Assembly: GCA_040905145.1 (NCBI GenBank)
Contig: JBBDSC010000222.1
Location: forward strand, 9,580 to 73,579
Direction of reading: 5' to 3'
From: DATGMS01 sp040905145
Lineage (GTDB): Bacteria; Bacteroidota; Bacteroidia; Cytophagales; Cyclobacteriaceae
DNA length: 64,000 bases
A program made the translations under genes and the position numbers. Numbering within the stretch: position 1 is the first letter of the stretch; the number at the start of each line of letters is the position of its first letter. The notes under the pieces are model-generated. The model saw only the letters and a program-made list of their open reading frames with translations. It ran no database searches and was not told where the DNA came from. This document shows, one piece after another, positions 1-8,674 of this stretch.

Positions 1-57
1 ATAAGGACCTAATGCCTGGTCTGCTTGTTGCGAAGCGTATGCTTTTACATTTTTCAT
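1..57 (-). CDS. NAD(P)-dependent alcohol dehydrogenase, N-terminal fragment (runs off the window)
   Basis: Only the first 19 codons are present, starting at the ATG complementary to 55-57. The peptide begins MKNVKAYASQQADQALGPY, which resembles the N-terminus of zinc-dependent medium-chain alcohol dehydrogenases of the YahK/AdhA type (a short beta strand, then a 'leu-gly-pro' turn ahead of the GroES-like catalytic domain). No zinc ligand or NAD-binding motif lies inside the window, so the call rests on this short match. The start lies 19 bases after the stop of the aminotransferase remnant on the same strand. Confidence 0.45.
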   Translation of the reverse strand, partial: MKNVKAYASQQADQALGPY

Positions 58-76
58 GATTTATTTTTTTATGGTT

Positions 77-298
77 TCAAATGATGCTCAAAACTTCTTC
101 CGCTGTTGTAAGAGCATGGTCAATATCTTCCTCCACATGGGCCACACCGATGTACCAGATTCCCCTGCCGATGACCCTGATCCCCCTGTCATGCATTCCT
201 GCTGGGAATCGGTTAAGTTTGGTCTTATCATAGGATATAGTATCCCGGTAATTACTCAAGATAGGGATTTTTTCTTTTGATCCCTTTCTCTTATTGAT
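77..298 (-). pseudogene. 3' remnant of a class III (glutamate-1-semialdehyde aminotransferase-like) aminotransferase
   Basis: An open frame on the minus strand ends at a TGA (77-79) and can be read back to a TAG at 299-301 with no ATG. Its roughly 73 residues read like the C-terminal end of a class III PLP aminotransferase: an N-Y-R-D-T segment, then HDRGIRVIGRGIWYIGVAH, then a typical E-E-D-I-D-x-A-L final helix. The catalytic lysine domain and about 350 N-terminal residues expected for the family are missing, and 302-411 does not continue the protein in another frame. I read it as a truncated gene remnant. An intact short protein from a TTG at 259 is possible but unlikely. Confidence 0.6.
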
Positions 299-411
299 CT
301 ATAATTTACATAAAGACATATAAATCAAAAATTCCCGACAATTCCTGCCGTCCACTTAGTAGATGTCATAGTTTCGTCTTAATTTTAATTCCCAAAAATT
401 TAACGTTATTC

Positions 412-3400
412 ATGTATATTATTTTTGATACCGAAACCACCGGATTGCCCAGAGATTACAATGCCCCGGTGACTGACCTGGATAATTGGCCAAGGTTGGT
501 ACAATTGGCCTGGCAGCTGCATGATGAAAAAGGTAAACTCCTCTCCAACAACAGCTTTATAGTCAAGCCGGATAATTTTACCATCCCCTATAATGCTGAA
601 AAAGTGCACGGAATCTCTACAGAGCGTGCGCTAAAAGAAGGACATGATTTGAAGAAGGTCCTTCAGGTCTTTCAGGCCGATGTGACAAAGGCAAATTACC
701 TGGTAGGACATAATATCGACTTTGATATCAAGGTTTGCGGGGCGGAGTTTTTGCGGATATTAGCCCCCTCTTCCCTTCTTGAAAAGAAGGCTTTGGATAC
801 CAAAGACCTTTCCACCAATTTTTGTGCAATACCGGGAGGAAAAGGCGGTAAATTTAAGTGGCCCACTCTTACCGAATTACATCACAGGTTATACGGCATT
901 GCCTTTGAAGATGCACATGATGCCGCTTATGACGTAGCTGCCACTGCGAAATGTTTTTTTGGCCTGATTAAGCAAAGGGTGCTCCTCCCTGAAAAAGGGA
1001 TAAAACCTGAGGAAGTGATTTACGAAGCCCCGAAACTGGATACCGCCAATTTTGTCCATGCCAGGGATACGCAAAAAGAAGCCGCCCAAGAAGTAATCAA
1101 ACAGGCCAAAGGGGCAGACATTGCCGATATGGCGGATATTCCTTTTTCCCATTTACATGTTCATACGCAATATTCAATCCTTCAGGCCACTTCGGAAATC
1201 CCTTCCCTGATCAAAAGGGCCAAGGAATTTAATATGCCCGCCATTTCCATGACCGACCATGGCAACATGATGGCGGCTTTTAATTTCGTAAAAGAAGCCA
1301 TTGCCCATGAAATAAAGCCAGTAGTAGGTTGCGAATTCAATGTATGTAAGGACCGAAAGAACAAATCCACAAAAGATGATGGATTTCAAACCGTCCTTTT
1401 GGCCAAAAACAAAGCAGGTTACCATAATCTGGCCAAACTGGCCTCCTATGCCAATATCGAAGGATTCTATTATTTACCGCGTATTGACAAAGAACTATTG
1501 ATCCAACATAAAGGGGATCTCATTGCTACTACAGGCGGCATTTGGGGTGAGATTCCCTTTTTGATCCTGAACGTGGGGGAAACCCAGGCAGAAGAAGCTT
1601 TTAAATGGTGGAAAGAGCAATTTGGGCAGGACTTTTATGTGGAATTGAACCGGCATGGGATTCCTGAAGAGGAAAAAGTCAATGAGGTACTTATCAGGTT
1701 TGCAGAAAAATATAAAGTCAAATGCTTTGCCGCCAATAATACCTACTACAACCGAAAAGAAGATGCCAAGGCACATGATATACTGCTGTGCGTAAAGGAT
1801 GGGGAAAAGATCCAGGGACCTGATGCCAAACCTAAAAAGTATGTTGGGAAATTGGGGCGTGAATTCCGGTATGGATTTCCCAATGAAGAGTTCTATGTCA
1901 AGAGCCCGGATGAAATGAAAAAGCTTTTTCATGATCTTCCTGAAGCCATTGAGACTACCAATGAAATCATTGAAAAAGTAGAAGTTTACAAGTTGACCCG
2001 GGAGGTACTCCTGCCAAATTTCAGTATTCCCCAAGATTTCATTGATCCAAGAGATGAGGAAGATGGAGGGAAAAGAGGCGAAAATGCCTACCTCAGACAC
2101 CTTACATATGCCGGGGCCCAGCATCGCTATGGGGAGGTTACCGATGTCCTCAGGGAAAGGCTTGACTTTGAACTGGCCACCATTGAGCGGACCGGATATC
2201 CGGGTTATTTCCTGATTGTTCAGGACTTTACTTCCGCAGCTCGGGAAATGGATGTGGCCGTTGGGCCGGGAAGGGGTTCTGCAGCAGGTTCCGCAGTGGC
2301 TTATTGCATCCAAATTACGGACATAGATCCGATCAAATATGACCTCCTTTTTGAGAGATTCCTTAATCCGGACAGGATTTCCCTACCTGATATTGATATT
2401 GACTTTGATGATCGGGGCCGGCAGAAGGTGATTGACTATGTCATACAAAAATATGGGGCCAACCAGGTGGCCCAAATTATCACCTATGGTACCATGGCAG
2501 CCAAATCAGCCATCAGGGATACGGCAAGGGCATTAAACCTCCCTTTATCCGATGCGGACAGGTTAGCTAAACTGGTGCCTGATATTAAGTTGAAAGCCCT
2601 ATTTGGCCTGGCCAATGACCGCACAAAATTGGCAAACAAGTTAAAGAACAATTCCGAAAATGTAGATAAAGCCTATGAACTGATCCGCATTTCCAAAGGG
2701 AATGATGATTTGTCCAAAACGATCAACCAGGCCCAAGTGCTCGAAGGTTCTGTCCGAAATACAGGGATACACGCCTGTGGGGTGATCATCACCCCCTCAG
2801 ACATTACGAACTTTGTACCTGTAGCTTTGGCCAAGGATTCGGACATGTATTGTACACAGTTTGATAATGCTGTGGTGGAAGATGCTGGATTGCTAAAGAT
2901 GGACTTCCTGGGATTGAAGACCCTTACCCTGATCAAAGATGCCGTAAAAATCGTTCAGGAAAGACATGGCATCCGACTGGATCCCGAGCAATTTACGATA
3001 GATGATGAGAAAACCTATGAGCTGTTTCAGCGCGGTGAAACAGTGGGTATCTTCCAGTACGAATCCCCTGGCATGCAGAAATACATGAGGGAATTAAAGC
3101 CTACCGTATTTGCAGATCTTATTGCCATGAATGCCCTATACCGGCCGGGTCCATTGGAGTATATTCCAAGTTTTATTAAAAGAAAACATGGGCAAGAGCC
3201 CATTACCTATGATTTGCCGGACATGGAAGAATACCTTAAGGAGACTTATGGTATTACGGTTTATCAGGAACAGGTGATGCTGCTTTCCCAGCAACTGGCA
3301 GACTTTACAAAAGGTGAAGCTGATGTGCTGCGTAAGGCCATGGGTAAAAAGCAGAAAGATGTGCTGGATAAAATGAAGCCAAAGTTTGTGGATCAGGCCG

Positions 3401-4710
3401 GAGCCAAAGGGCATGATAAGAAAAAACTTGAGAAGATATGGAAAGACTGGGAAGCCTTTGCCTCCTATGCCTTTAACAAATCCCACTCCACCTGTTATGC
3501 CTGGATTGCTTATCAAACGGCTTATCTGAAAGCCCATTACCCTGCTGAATATATGGCTTCGGTATTGAGCAACAATATGAATGACATCGCTCAGGTGACC
3601 TTCTTCATGGAAGAATGCAAAAGAATGGGTGTGGAGGTGTTAGGCCCGGATGTAAATGAATCCAGAGAAAGCTTTACAGTCAATAAGGATGGTCAAATCC
3701 GGTTTGGTCTGGTGGCCATAAAAGGGGCCGGTAATGCAGCAGTCCATGCCATTATTGAAGAACGGGGAAAAAATGGCGAATATTTAAATATATTCGACTT
3801 TACCAAGAGGATAAACCGTGGGATAAACAAGAAAACCCTGGAAGCATTGGCCATGGCGGGCAGCTATGACTGTTTTAAGGAACACCACAGGAGGCAATAT
3901 CTTGAAGCTCCGGAAGGGGAGTTGACCTTACTTGAAAAAGCTGTGAAATATGCCCAAAAAGTAATACAGGAAGCTGAAAGTTCCCAAGTTTCCTTATTTG
4001 GTAATGGTCCGGAAATGGAGGTGCCTGTTCCAAGTATCCAACATATCGAGCCTTTTAGCCAGTTACAACAGCTCAATATTGAAAAGGAAGTCGTGGGCCT
4101 ATATATATCAGGACACCCACTGGATCAGTATAAAGTAGAATTTGACGCTTTTACCAATACCCCCTTAACTGAATTCTCCAATATGGAGGTTTTAAAAACA
4201 AAAAGGGAAAATATAAAAGCAGCAGGAATAGTCACCTCCTTTGCCCACAGGACCACCAAGACGGGAAAACCGTTTGGGACCCTTACCATGGAGGATTACC
4301 AGGGAGGGCATACCTTTTTTATTTTTGGGGAAGATTATATAAAATTCAAAGAATATTTCATGACCGGATGGTTTCTTTACCTCACCGGTTCAGTACATCC
4401 CAATAAATGGAAAGAGGGGGAATTTGAATTTAAGATCAACCATATCATGTTGCTCAACGATGTCCGTTCCAGGATGATCAAGGGAATCCGTATACATATT
4501 GATTTGGATGATTTGACGTTCGATCTGATGGAAAAGCTGGAGGAAATAACACAAAAATATAAAGGGGAGGCACAGCTATTTATCAATGTGATCGACAAAA
4601 AGGAGAATCTCACCTTGGATCTCATGTCCACAAAATACCATATTGACCCCTCCAATGAGATGATCAAAGAATTGGAAACGCTGCCAGAGGTCATTTATAA
4701 GATTATCTAG
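412..4710 (+). CDS. dnaE: DNA polymerase III alpha subunit with fused N-terminal DEDDh exonuclease
   Basis: This is the 1432-residue replicative polymerase. Residues 1 to about 200 form a DnaQ-like proofreading exonuclease (FDTETTG near residue 5, a VGHNIDFD segment, and an H-D-x3-Y-D motif). The PHP domain begins near 243 (HLHVHTQYS). The polymerase palm carries PDIDIDFDD with D660 and D662 as catalytic aspartates. A clamp-binding motif QVSLF lies at 1192-1196, and an OB-fold follows near 1265-1350. Typical DnaE proteins have about 1160 residues; the excess is the exonuclease. Several PHP metal ligands look lost: LLDG reads ILQA, the SGCLSGE-type cysteine is glycine, and the N-D-V-H motif reads N-N-T-Y. 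The gene appears to be monocistronic. Confidence 0.97.
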   Translation: MYIIFDTETTGLPRDYNAPVTDLDNWPRLVQLAWQLHDEKGKLLSNNSFIVKPDNFTIPYNAEKVHGISTERALKEGHDLKKVLQVFQADVTKANYLVGHNIDFDIKVCGAEFLRILAPSSLLEKKALDTKDLSTNFCAIPGGKGGKFKWPTLTELHHRLYGIAFEDAHDAAYDVAATAKCFFGLIKQRVLLPEKGIKPEEVIYEAPKLDTANFVHARDTQKEAAQEVIKQAKGADIADMADIPFSHLHVHTQYSILQATSEIPSLIKRAKEFNMPAISMTDHGNMMAAFNFVKEAIAHEIKPVVGCEFNVCKDRKNKSTKDDGFQTVLLAKNKAGYHNLAKLASYANIEGFYYLPRIDKELLIQHKGDLIATTGGIWGEIPFLILNVGETQAEEAFKWWKEQFGQDFYVELNRHGIPEEEKVNEVLIRFAEKYKVKCFAANNTYYNRKEDAKAHDILLCVKDGEKIQGPDAKPKKYVGKLGREFRYGFPNEEFYVKSPDEMKKLFHDLPEAIETTNEIIEKVEVYKLTREVLLPNFSIPQDFIDPRDEEDGGKRGENAYLRHLTYAGAQHRYGEVTDVLRERLDFELATIERTGYPGYFLIVQDFTSAAREMDVAVGPGRGSAAGSAVAYCIQITDIDPIKYDLLFERFLNPDRISLPDIDIDFDDRGRQKVIDYVIQKYGANQVAQIITYGTMAAKSAIRDTARALNLPLSDADRLAKLVPDIKLKALFGLANDRTKLANKLKNNSENVDKAYELIRISKGNDDLSKTINQAQVLEGSVRNTGIHACGVIITPSDITNFVPVALAKDSDMYCTQFDNAVVEDAGLLKMDFLGLKTLTLIKDAVKIVQERHGIRLDPEQFTIDDEKTYELFQRGETVGIFQYESPGMQKYMRELKPTVFADLIAMNALYRPGPLEYIPSFIKRKHGQEPITYDLPDMEEYLKETYGITVYQEQVMLLSQQLADFTKGEADVLRKAMGKKQKDVLDKMKPKFVDQAGAKGHDKKKLEKIWKDWEAFASYAFNKSHSTCYAWIAYQTAYLKAHYPAEYMASVLSNNMNDIAQVTFFMEECKRMGVEVLGPDVNESRESFTVNKDGQIRFGLVAIKGAGNAAVHAIIEERGKNGEYLNIFDFTKRINRGINKKTLEALAMAGSYDCFKEHHRRQYLEAPEGELTLLEKAVKYAQKVIQEAESSQVSLFGNGPEMEVPVPSIQHIEPFSQLQQLNIEKEVVGLYISGHPLDQYKVEFDAFTNTPLTEFSNMEVLKTKRENIKAAGIVTSFAHRTTKTGKPFGTLTMEDYQGGHTFFIFGEDYIKFKEYFMTGWFLYLTGSVHPNKWKEGEFEFKINHIMLLNDVRSRMIKGIRIHIDLDDLTFDLMEKLEEITQKYKGEAQLFINVIDKKENLTLDLMSTKYHIDPSNEMIKELETLPEVIYKII

Positions 4711-5041
4711 TGGGAATAATCCTTGATTACCATTTTTATTTTGGAAATACAGAACTAAATTGGAATATTATGGAAAGGCGGAATGAAGGGGACTTATCTC
4801 ATTTTTCAGTTTTCCAATATTACGGAATGTATCCTCCCAAGTACTTTCCTTCACTTTCCATTATTCCAATTTTTGCCAAAAATTAATGGAATGTAAAAAA
4901 GCACAGGTATCAAGATCGCCTGAGGAAGCGGTGGAACAGGTGGAAGAGTTCGGTAAAAATAAAAGTGTGCATAGGAACTAAAAAAAATTTAATCCACTTT
5001 ATTAATAGATTCAAAATAGAGAAAACTAAACTAAACAAATA
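4711..5041. other. intergenic region between dnaE and trxA with a long imperfect inverted repeat
   Basis: No gene is visible in these 331 bases. The arms of an imperfect inverted repeat, about 20-25 bases each and built around AAATTGGAATA and TATTCCAATTT, lie at about 4757-4781 and 4847-4873, with a loop of roughly 65-70 bases. The repeat could form a long stem in the dnaE 3' UTR or be a degenerate mobile repeat. It has no T-tract and so is not a standard terminator. The trxA promoter should lie near 4960-5020, but no convincing TTTG/TAnnTTTG pair was found. Confidence 0.5.
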
Positions 5042-5362
5042 ATGGCAAAAACAATTGAAATTACAGACGCAAATTTTGACGAAATAATAAAATCAGAAAA
5101 ACCTCTCTTGGTTGATTTTTGGGCAGAGTGGTGTGGACCTTGTAAGATGATCGGGCCGATAGTGGAGGAAATTGCAGGAGAATATGATGGTAAAGCCGTG
5201 ATTGGTAAAGTGGATGTAGATGCCAACCCAGCTGTGGCCGCTAAATTTGGCATCAGAAGCATACCAACCTTACTTTACTTCAAAGGCGGCGAAATTGTGG
5301 ACAAACAAGTTGGGGCAGTTCCTAAGGCTGTGTTAGCTCAAAAATTGGATGCCCAATTATGA
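5042..5362 (+). CDS. trxA: thioredoxin
   Basis: A 106-residue cytoplasmic thiol-disulfide oxidoreductase. It has the classic active site WCGPC near residues 31-35 within FWAEWCGPCKM, the buried aspartate (LLVDFWAEW) and the cis-proline segment RSIPTLLYF. Length and motif order match bacterial TrxA from end to end. It would reduce ribonucleotide reductase, methionine sulfoxide reductase and peroxiredoxins. The gene stands alone: it follows dnaE after 331 bases and is closed by its own terminator just downstream. Confidence 0.96.
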   Translation: MAKTIEITDANFDEIIKSEKPLLVDFWAEWCGPCKMIGPIVEEIAGEYDGKAVIGKVDVDANPAVAAKFGIRSIPTLLYFKGGEIVDKQVGAVPKAVLAQKLDAQL

Positions 5363-5382
5363 TATTTGACAATTTTCCAGAG

Positions 5383-5425
5383 CACCAAGGTTGATCATGT
5401 AAACCTTGGTGTTTTTATTTTTTGT
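5383..5425 (+). terminator. Rho-independent terminator of trxA
   Basis: A perfect 10-bp stem, CACCAAGGTT (5383-5392) and AACCTTGGTG (5402-5411), encloses a 9-base loop and is followed at once by an interrupted T-run. It starts 20 bases after the trxA stop codon. Confidence 0.85.
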
Positions 5426-5472
5426 GGCGGAATAGACCGAAGGCCTGGACCGAAAGTACAAATTAATTAAAA

Positions 5473-5847
5473 CCGGAAGACCGGAGAGAGTACAAGGTAC
5501 AAAAGATTCAGATTGCCTGGGGTTTTATTGCCCCGTCCTTCGGCGGGGGAAAGGAATGGGGGAAAAATTTGGGCTTTAACCCCATTTATAGGCCAATCCG
5601 GGAAAATGTGGCTAAAGCCAAAGGATTCTTGTCCATTTTACCGTTGGCTAAAGCCAAACGGCAATTGAATAAATTGCCCCAAAGCAGCCATCAAAATTAT
5701 CCCTAGCTGGCAGTATTATGCTTGAACGAAAACGTATTAAGTGGAAAATTTTCAACTAGATTTAAGACAAGGCTGGGGGATATGGGACTTAGGGATGGGA
5801 AGACTTTAGAATTTGGCAAGAGTTAACTAAATTCAGGATGTGACAAG
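5473..5847. repeat. intergenic repeat element, copy 1 (related copy at 43152-43463)
   Basis: This stretch aligns along its length with 43152-43463. Shared blocks include CGGAAGAC, GAGTAC, a GGGCTTTA-CCCC block, two direct copies of GGCTAAAGCC-like palindromes about 35 bases apart, ATTGCCCCGTCCTTC, CTAGCTGGCA/CAGCTGGCA, ATGCTTGAACG and a terminal TTCAGGATGTGACAA. Copy 1 has roughly 60-75 extra bases before the terminal block. It fills most of the gap between the convergent trxA and DUF502 genes. It has no ORF of its own and the short palindromes suggest a structured, non-autonomous repeat of REP or MITE type. Confidence 0.75.
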
Positions 5848-5868
5848 AATTACTGTCTTAATAACTAC

Positions 5869-6453
5869 CTATGGCGTGCTTTTTTGATCCTTTTCATATA
5901 AATGCAAATCGGACACCCCACCTGATATAATAAATTTCATCACTTCAGTGCTGTTCACATTTTTAAGTATCCTGACATTTTGCCGTGGCACTAAATAGGA
6001 ATTGCCGCTAAAATTATAAGAATGGGGAAAATATACTGCTACCAAATCCTCCTCCTCCAACACCGACAAATCATCTTGTGTCATAAACCCCAGTCGGAAC
6101 ATATTCTCTGATAATTTGACTATGATCGGGGTATTAAATTTTTTCTTATCCCCAACAAAAGCGGACATCAGGTCCTTGATGCTGGTATAAAGAATATTCA
6201 CCAAAGGAATCTTTATCAGCCATTGTTCCAACATCTCATAAATTGGCTGGGTAATCAACATGCTGGCCGTATAGCCTATAAAGGTAATAAATGCAAAAAC
6301 AATCAAAAGCCCAAGACCAGGAATCGGCAAGGGTATCAAGCTGTCCAAAAATTGGACAACCAAAATCAGTATATAAAAAGTAATAGCCAAAGGAGCTACA
6401 AAAAGAAGGCCCCTAAAGAAATAGTTTATTATTTTTTTATGAGTGTGGTTCAT
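5869..6453 (-). CDS. DUF502 family membrane protein
   Basis: A 194-residue protein with two long hydrophobic segments near the N-terminus (about residues 12-36 and 43-70) and a soluble C-terminal half. The order fits the DUF502 family: F-x-R-G-L-x3-P-L-x-I-T, a P-G-L-G segment, Y-x3-K-D-L-M, then an F-P-H/P-R-x-N beta region. Its function is unknown. Bacterial members are inner-membrane proteins, and plant homologues (COV1-like) act in membrane or vacuole processes. It follows nqrE on the same strand, but a strong terminator separates them, so it is probably transcribed independently. Repeat copy 1 begins 21 bases beyond its stop. Confidence 0.85.
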   Translation of the reverse strand: MNHTHKKIINYFFRGLLFVAPLAITFYILILVVQFLDSLIPLPIPGLGLLIVFAFITFIGYTASMLITQPIYEMLEQWLIKIPLVNILYTSIKDLMSAFVGDKKKFNTPIIVKLSENMFRLGFMTQDDLSVLEEEDLVAVYFPHSYNFSGNSYLVPRQNVRILKNVNSTEVMKFIISGGVSDLHLYEKDQKSTP

Positions 6454-6510
6454 CGTTCAATGGTTGTTTGTTAATGTCCAATAAATACCAATACCTTCTT
6501 CTTTAAAGTT

Positions 6511-6547
6511 AAAAAAGGCCCTGTCAAAGATTGACAAGGCCTTTTTT
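6511..6547 (-). terminator. terminator of the nqr operon (bidirectional in form)
   Basis: A long A/T-flanked hairpin with a stem built on GGCCcTGTCAA (from 6517) and TTGACAaGGCC (6531-6541) and only a 3-base loop. A-tracts and T-tracts flank it on both sides, so it would terminate minus-strand transcripts leaving nqrE and could also stop plus-strand transcription. It lies 22-58 bases beyond the nqrE stop, with no nqrF in between. Confidence 0.85.
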
Positions 6548-6568
6548 AAATGAAATATGATAAGTGCA

Positions 6569-7180
6569 TTATAGTTCAATGCCCATAAAGCTCATAAAGG
6601 CAATTCCCATAAGGCCAGTGATAAGCATGGTAATGCCAAGTCCTTTTAATCCATTGGGTACATTAGAATATTTTAACTTTTCACGGATGGCAGCCAAAGC
6701 TATAATGGCCAACAGCCAGCCTATACCAGATGATATTCCATATACTGAAGCTTCAGCAAGGGTATAGTCTCTCTGTGCCATAAATAGGGAGCCTCCCAGG
6801 ATCGCACAGTTTACCGCTATCAAGGGAAGAAAGATTCCTAAGGCCCCATACAGGGCGGGAGAAAATTTTTCCACCACCATTTCCACCAATTGAACTGACG
6901 CTGCAATAATAGCAATAAAAATGATCAACTGAAGAAAGCTAAGGTCAATGGTCTCAAAGCCTGCCCCCAAAAAACTTAAAGCGCCTTCTTTCAAAACATA
7001 TTCATACAAAAGCCAATTCAAAGGAACTGTGATCCCCAATACGAATATTACGGCAAATCCTAATCCCATTGCCGTATTTACTTTTTTGGAAACAGCCAGA
7101 AAAGAACACATCCCTAAAAAGTAGGCGAAAATCATATTTTCTATAAATATTGATCTGATTCCAAGATTAATTAATTCCAT
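6569..7180 (-). CDS. nqrE: Na+-translocating NADH:quinone reductase subunit E
   Basis: A 203-residue integral membrane subunit with about six hydrophobic helices. With NqrD it forms the paired inverted-topology core of Na+-NQR. It has the conserved cysteine in FLGMCSFLAVSKK (C25) and a second in the AVNCAILGG segment near 120. In Vibrio cholerae the corresponding NqrD and NqrE cysteines hold an intramembrane iron centre. The start lies 13 bases after nqrD on the same strand. This is the last nqr gene before the terminator; nqrF, which normally follows, is absent here. Confidence 0.95.
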   Translation of the reverse strand: MELINLGIRSIFIENMIFAYFLGMCSFLAVSKKVNTAMGLGFAVIFVLGITVPLNWLLYEYVLKEGALSFLGAGFETIDLSFLQLIIFIAIIAASVQLVEMVVEKFSPALYGALGIFLPLIAVNCAILGGSLFMAQRDYTLAEASVYGISSGIGWLLAIIALAAIREKLKYSNVPNGLKGLGITMLITGLMGIAFMSFMGIEL

Positions 7181-7193
7181 CTTTTATAATATT

Positions 7194-7874
7194 TTATTGT
7201 TCAACATAGTTGGTCATGGTGCGCTGAACCCAGATAATTAACCCAAGAATTAAAAAGGCTCCAATAGGGGACACCATTAAACCGTTAGTAGCAAGGCTAT
7301 CCGATCCAACCCATCCAGCCATTGTATCAAATAGAGGAAATCCAAAGAAAGTCCCTGAACCCCAAATCTCCCTGAAGAAAGCAACGGCAAGGATGATCCA
7401 GGAATAGCCTAAAGCTTGGCCAAAGCCATCCAATACAGAGTCATAAGTCTTGTTCCCCATGGCAAATGCTTCCAATCTACCCATCACGATACAGTTGGTA
7501 ATGATCAAGCCAATAAATACAGAAAGCTGTTTATACATATCGAAGGAAAATGCCTTCAATACTTCACTTACCAAAGTAACTAAAGTTGCCACTACAGCCA
7601 ATTGTACAATGATCCTAATCCTGGAAGGAATTTTGTTCCTCATAATTGAAATGACCAGGTTAGCCATCGACATTACAAAAATTACCGATAATGCCATGAC
7701 CATAGTAGGCTGCATCTGTGTAGTGACGGCCAATGCAGAACAAATCCCCAGTACCTGAATGGTAATGGGGTTATTATCTACCAAAGGATCGGTAACAATT
7801 CTTTTTCTTCTCTTGGATAAAAGCTCCTCGGCGGGCTTTTTTATTTCTTTCTTTTCTACTGCTTCTGCACTCAT
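7194..7874 (-). CDS. nqrD: Na+-translocating NADH:quinone reductase subunit D
   Basis: A 226-residue membrane protein. A charged N-terminal tail of about 30 residues (SAEAVEKKEIKKPAEELLS) precedes six hydrophobic helices. The cysteine in VLGICSALAV (C45) and that in IITNCIVMGR match the iron-binding pair of the family. The sequence T-D-P-L-V-D-N-N-P near residue 30 is the normal NqrD opening, so this member carries an N-terminal extension of about 20-25 residues. It is third from last in nqrABCDE, 26 bases after nqrC. Confidence 0.95.
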   Translation of the reverse strand: MSAEAVEKKEIKKPAEELLSKRRKRIVTDPLVDNNPITIQVLGICSALAVTTQMQPTMVMALSVIFVMSMANLVISIMRNKIPSRIRIIVQLAVVATLVTLVSEVLKAFSFDMYKQLSVFIGLIITNCIVMGRLEAFAMGNKTYDSVLDGFGQALGYSWIILAVAFFREIWGSGTFFGFPLFDTMAGWVGSDSLATNGLMVSPIGAFLILGLIIWVQRTMTNYVEQ

Positions 7875-7900
7875 TATTTAATAGGTTGAGACGTGGTACA

Positions 7901-8674
7901 TTAATTAATAGAGGCCACTTTTTCCGGGGATTCTTCCTTCACTTTGGTAATATAAGCCTCATAATATCCTAAATAATTTTTTAGCATATTATTGACTCCC
8001 ACAGCGGTAATGGTAGCCCCTGACAAGCCGTCAACTGAATGGGGGTCCTCAGAATAATCATTTCCTTCACCCTTCTCCATAGTCACTGATTCCAATTCAC
8101 CACTTTCATTCCAGATTTCTTTACCTTGATATCTATTTTGAACTTCATCTTCTGTAATTCTGGCCCCCAATCCCGGAGTTTCACCCGCATGGGAGAAAGT
8201 GACTCCTTCTACAGTATCCAAATCAGGCTGCAAAGCCAAATAGCCCCAAATCGCATTCCAAAGACCTGCTCCATATAAGGGAAAGATATAAGAAGTGATA
8301 TTGTCAGGGTTACCTTCTTCATGGTAGATAAACACCGGATATACCCTGTCCTCTGGAACTCTTTTATAATTTCTCCCGATATCGACTGCCTCTGCGGTTA
8401 CAGATGATCCTTCTTCTTCCGTGACCTCCTCTCCTTCAATGTTTACTACGGTAGACGCAATGGTGTTTTCATAATAGGCAGAGATCTCCTCCGGAGCCAT
8501 GGCAGAAATCTCTTCCGCACTCATCACCGCTCCCAAAATCTGCTTTTTGGTATCCAGCGCTATTGCCTCCCTTTGAATTGGGGCCAACAATTGAGAGGTC
8601 CCGGAAAGCAGAAATCCTATAACAACTGTCAGGATAATAGAAAATGTTATAATGTAAATGTTAGACTGTTGCAC
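7901..8674 (-). CDS. nqrC: Na+-translocating NADH:quinone reductase subunit C (covalent FMN protein)
   Basis: A 257-residue protein with one N-terminal membrane anchor (about residues 6-28) and a periplasmic FMN-binding domain. The flavinylation motif is in DGLSGATIT; the acceptor threonine is T221. ApbE, the flavin transferase that attaches FMN, is not in this window. An acidic insert (E-E-V-T-E-E-E-G-S-S) lies near residue 85. Its start overlaps the nqrB end by 14 bases, typical of translational coupling. Confidence 0.95.
   Translation of the reverse strand: MQQSNIYIITFSIILTVVIGFLLSGTSQLLAPIQREAIALDTKKQILGAVMSAEEISAMAPEEISAYYENTIASTVVNIEGEEVTEEEGSSVTAEAVDIGRNYKRVPEDRVYPVFIYHEEGNPDNITSYIFPLYGAGLWNAIWGYLALQPDLDTVEGVTFSHAGETPGLGARITEDEVQNRYQGKEIWNESGELESVTMEKGEGNDYSEDPHSVDGLSGATITAVGVNNMLKNYLGYYEAYITKVKEESPEKVASIN

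Noticed and set aside
1495..2313. 272-codon ORF on the minus strand inside dnaE
   Set aside because: It lies entirely opposite a strong dnaE match and has no recognisable domains; it is an antisense shadow.
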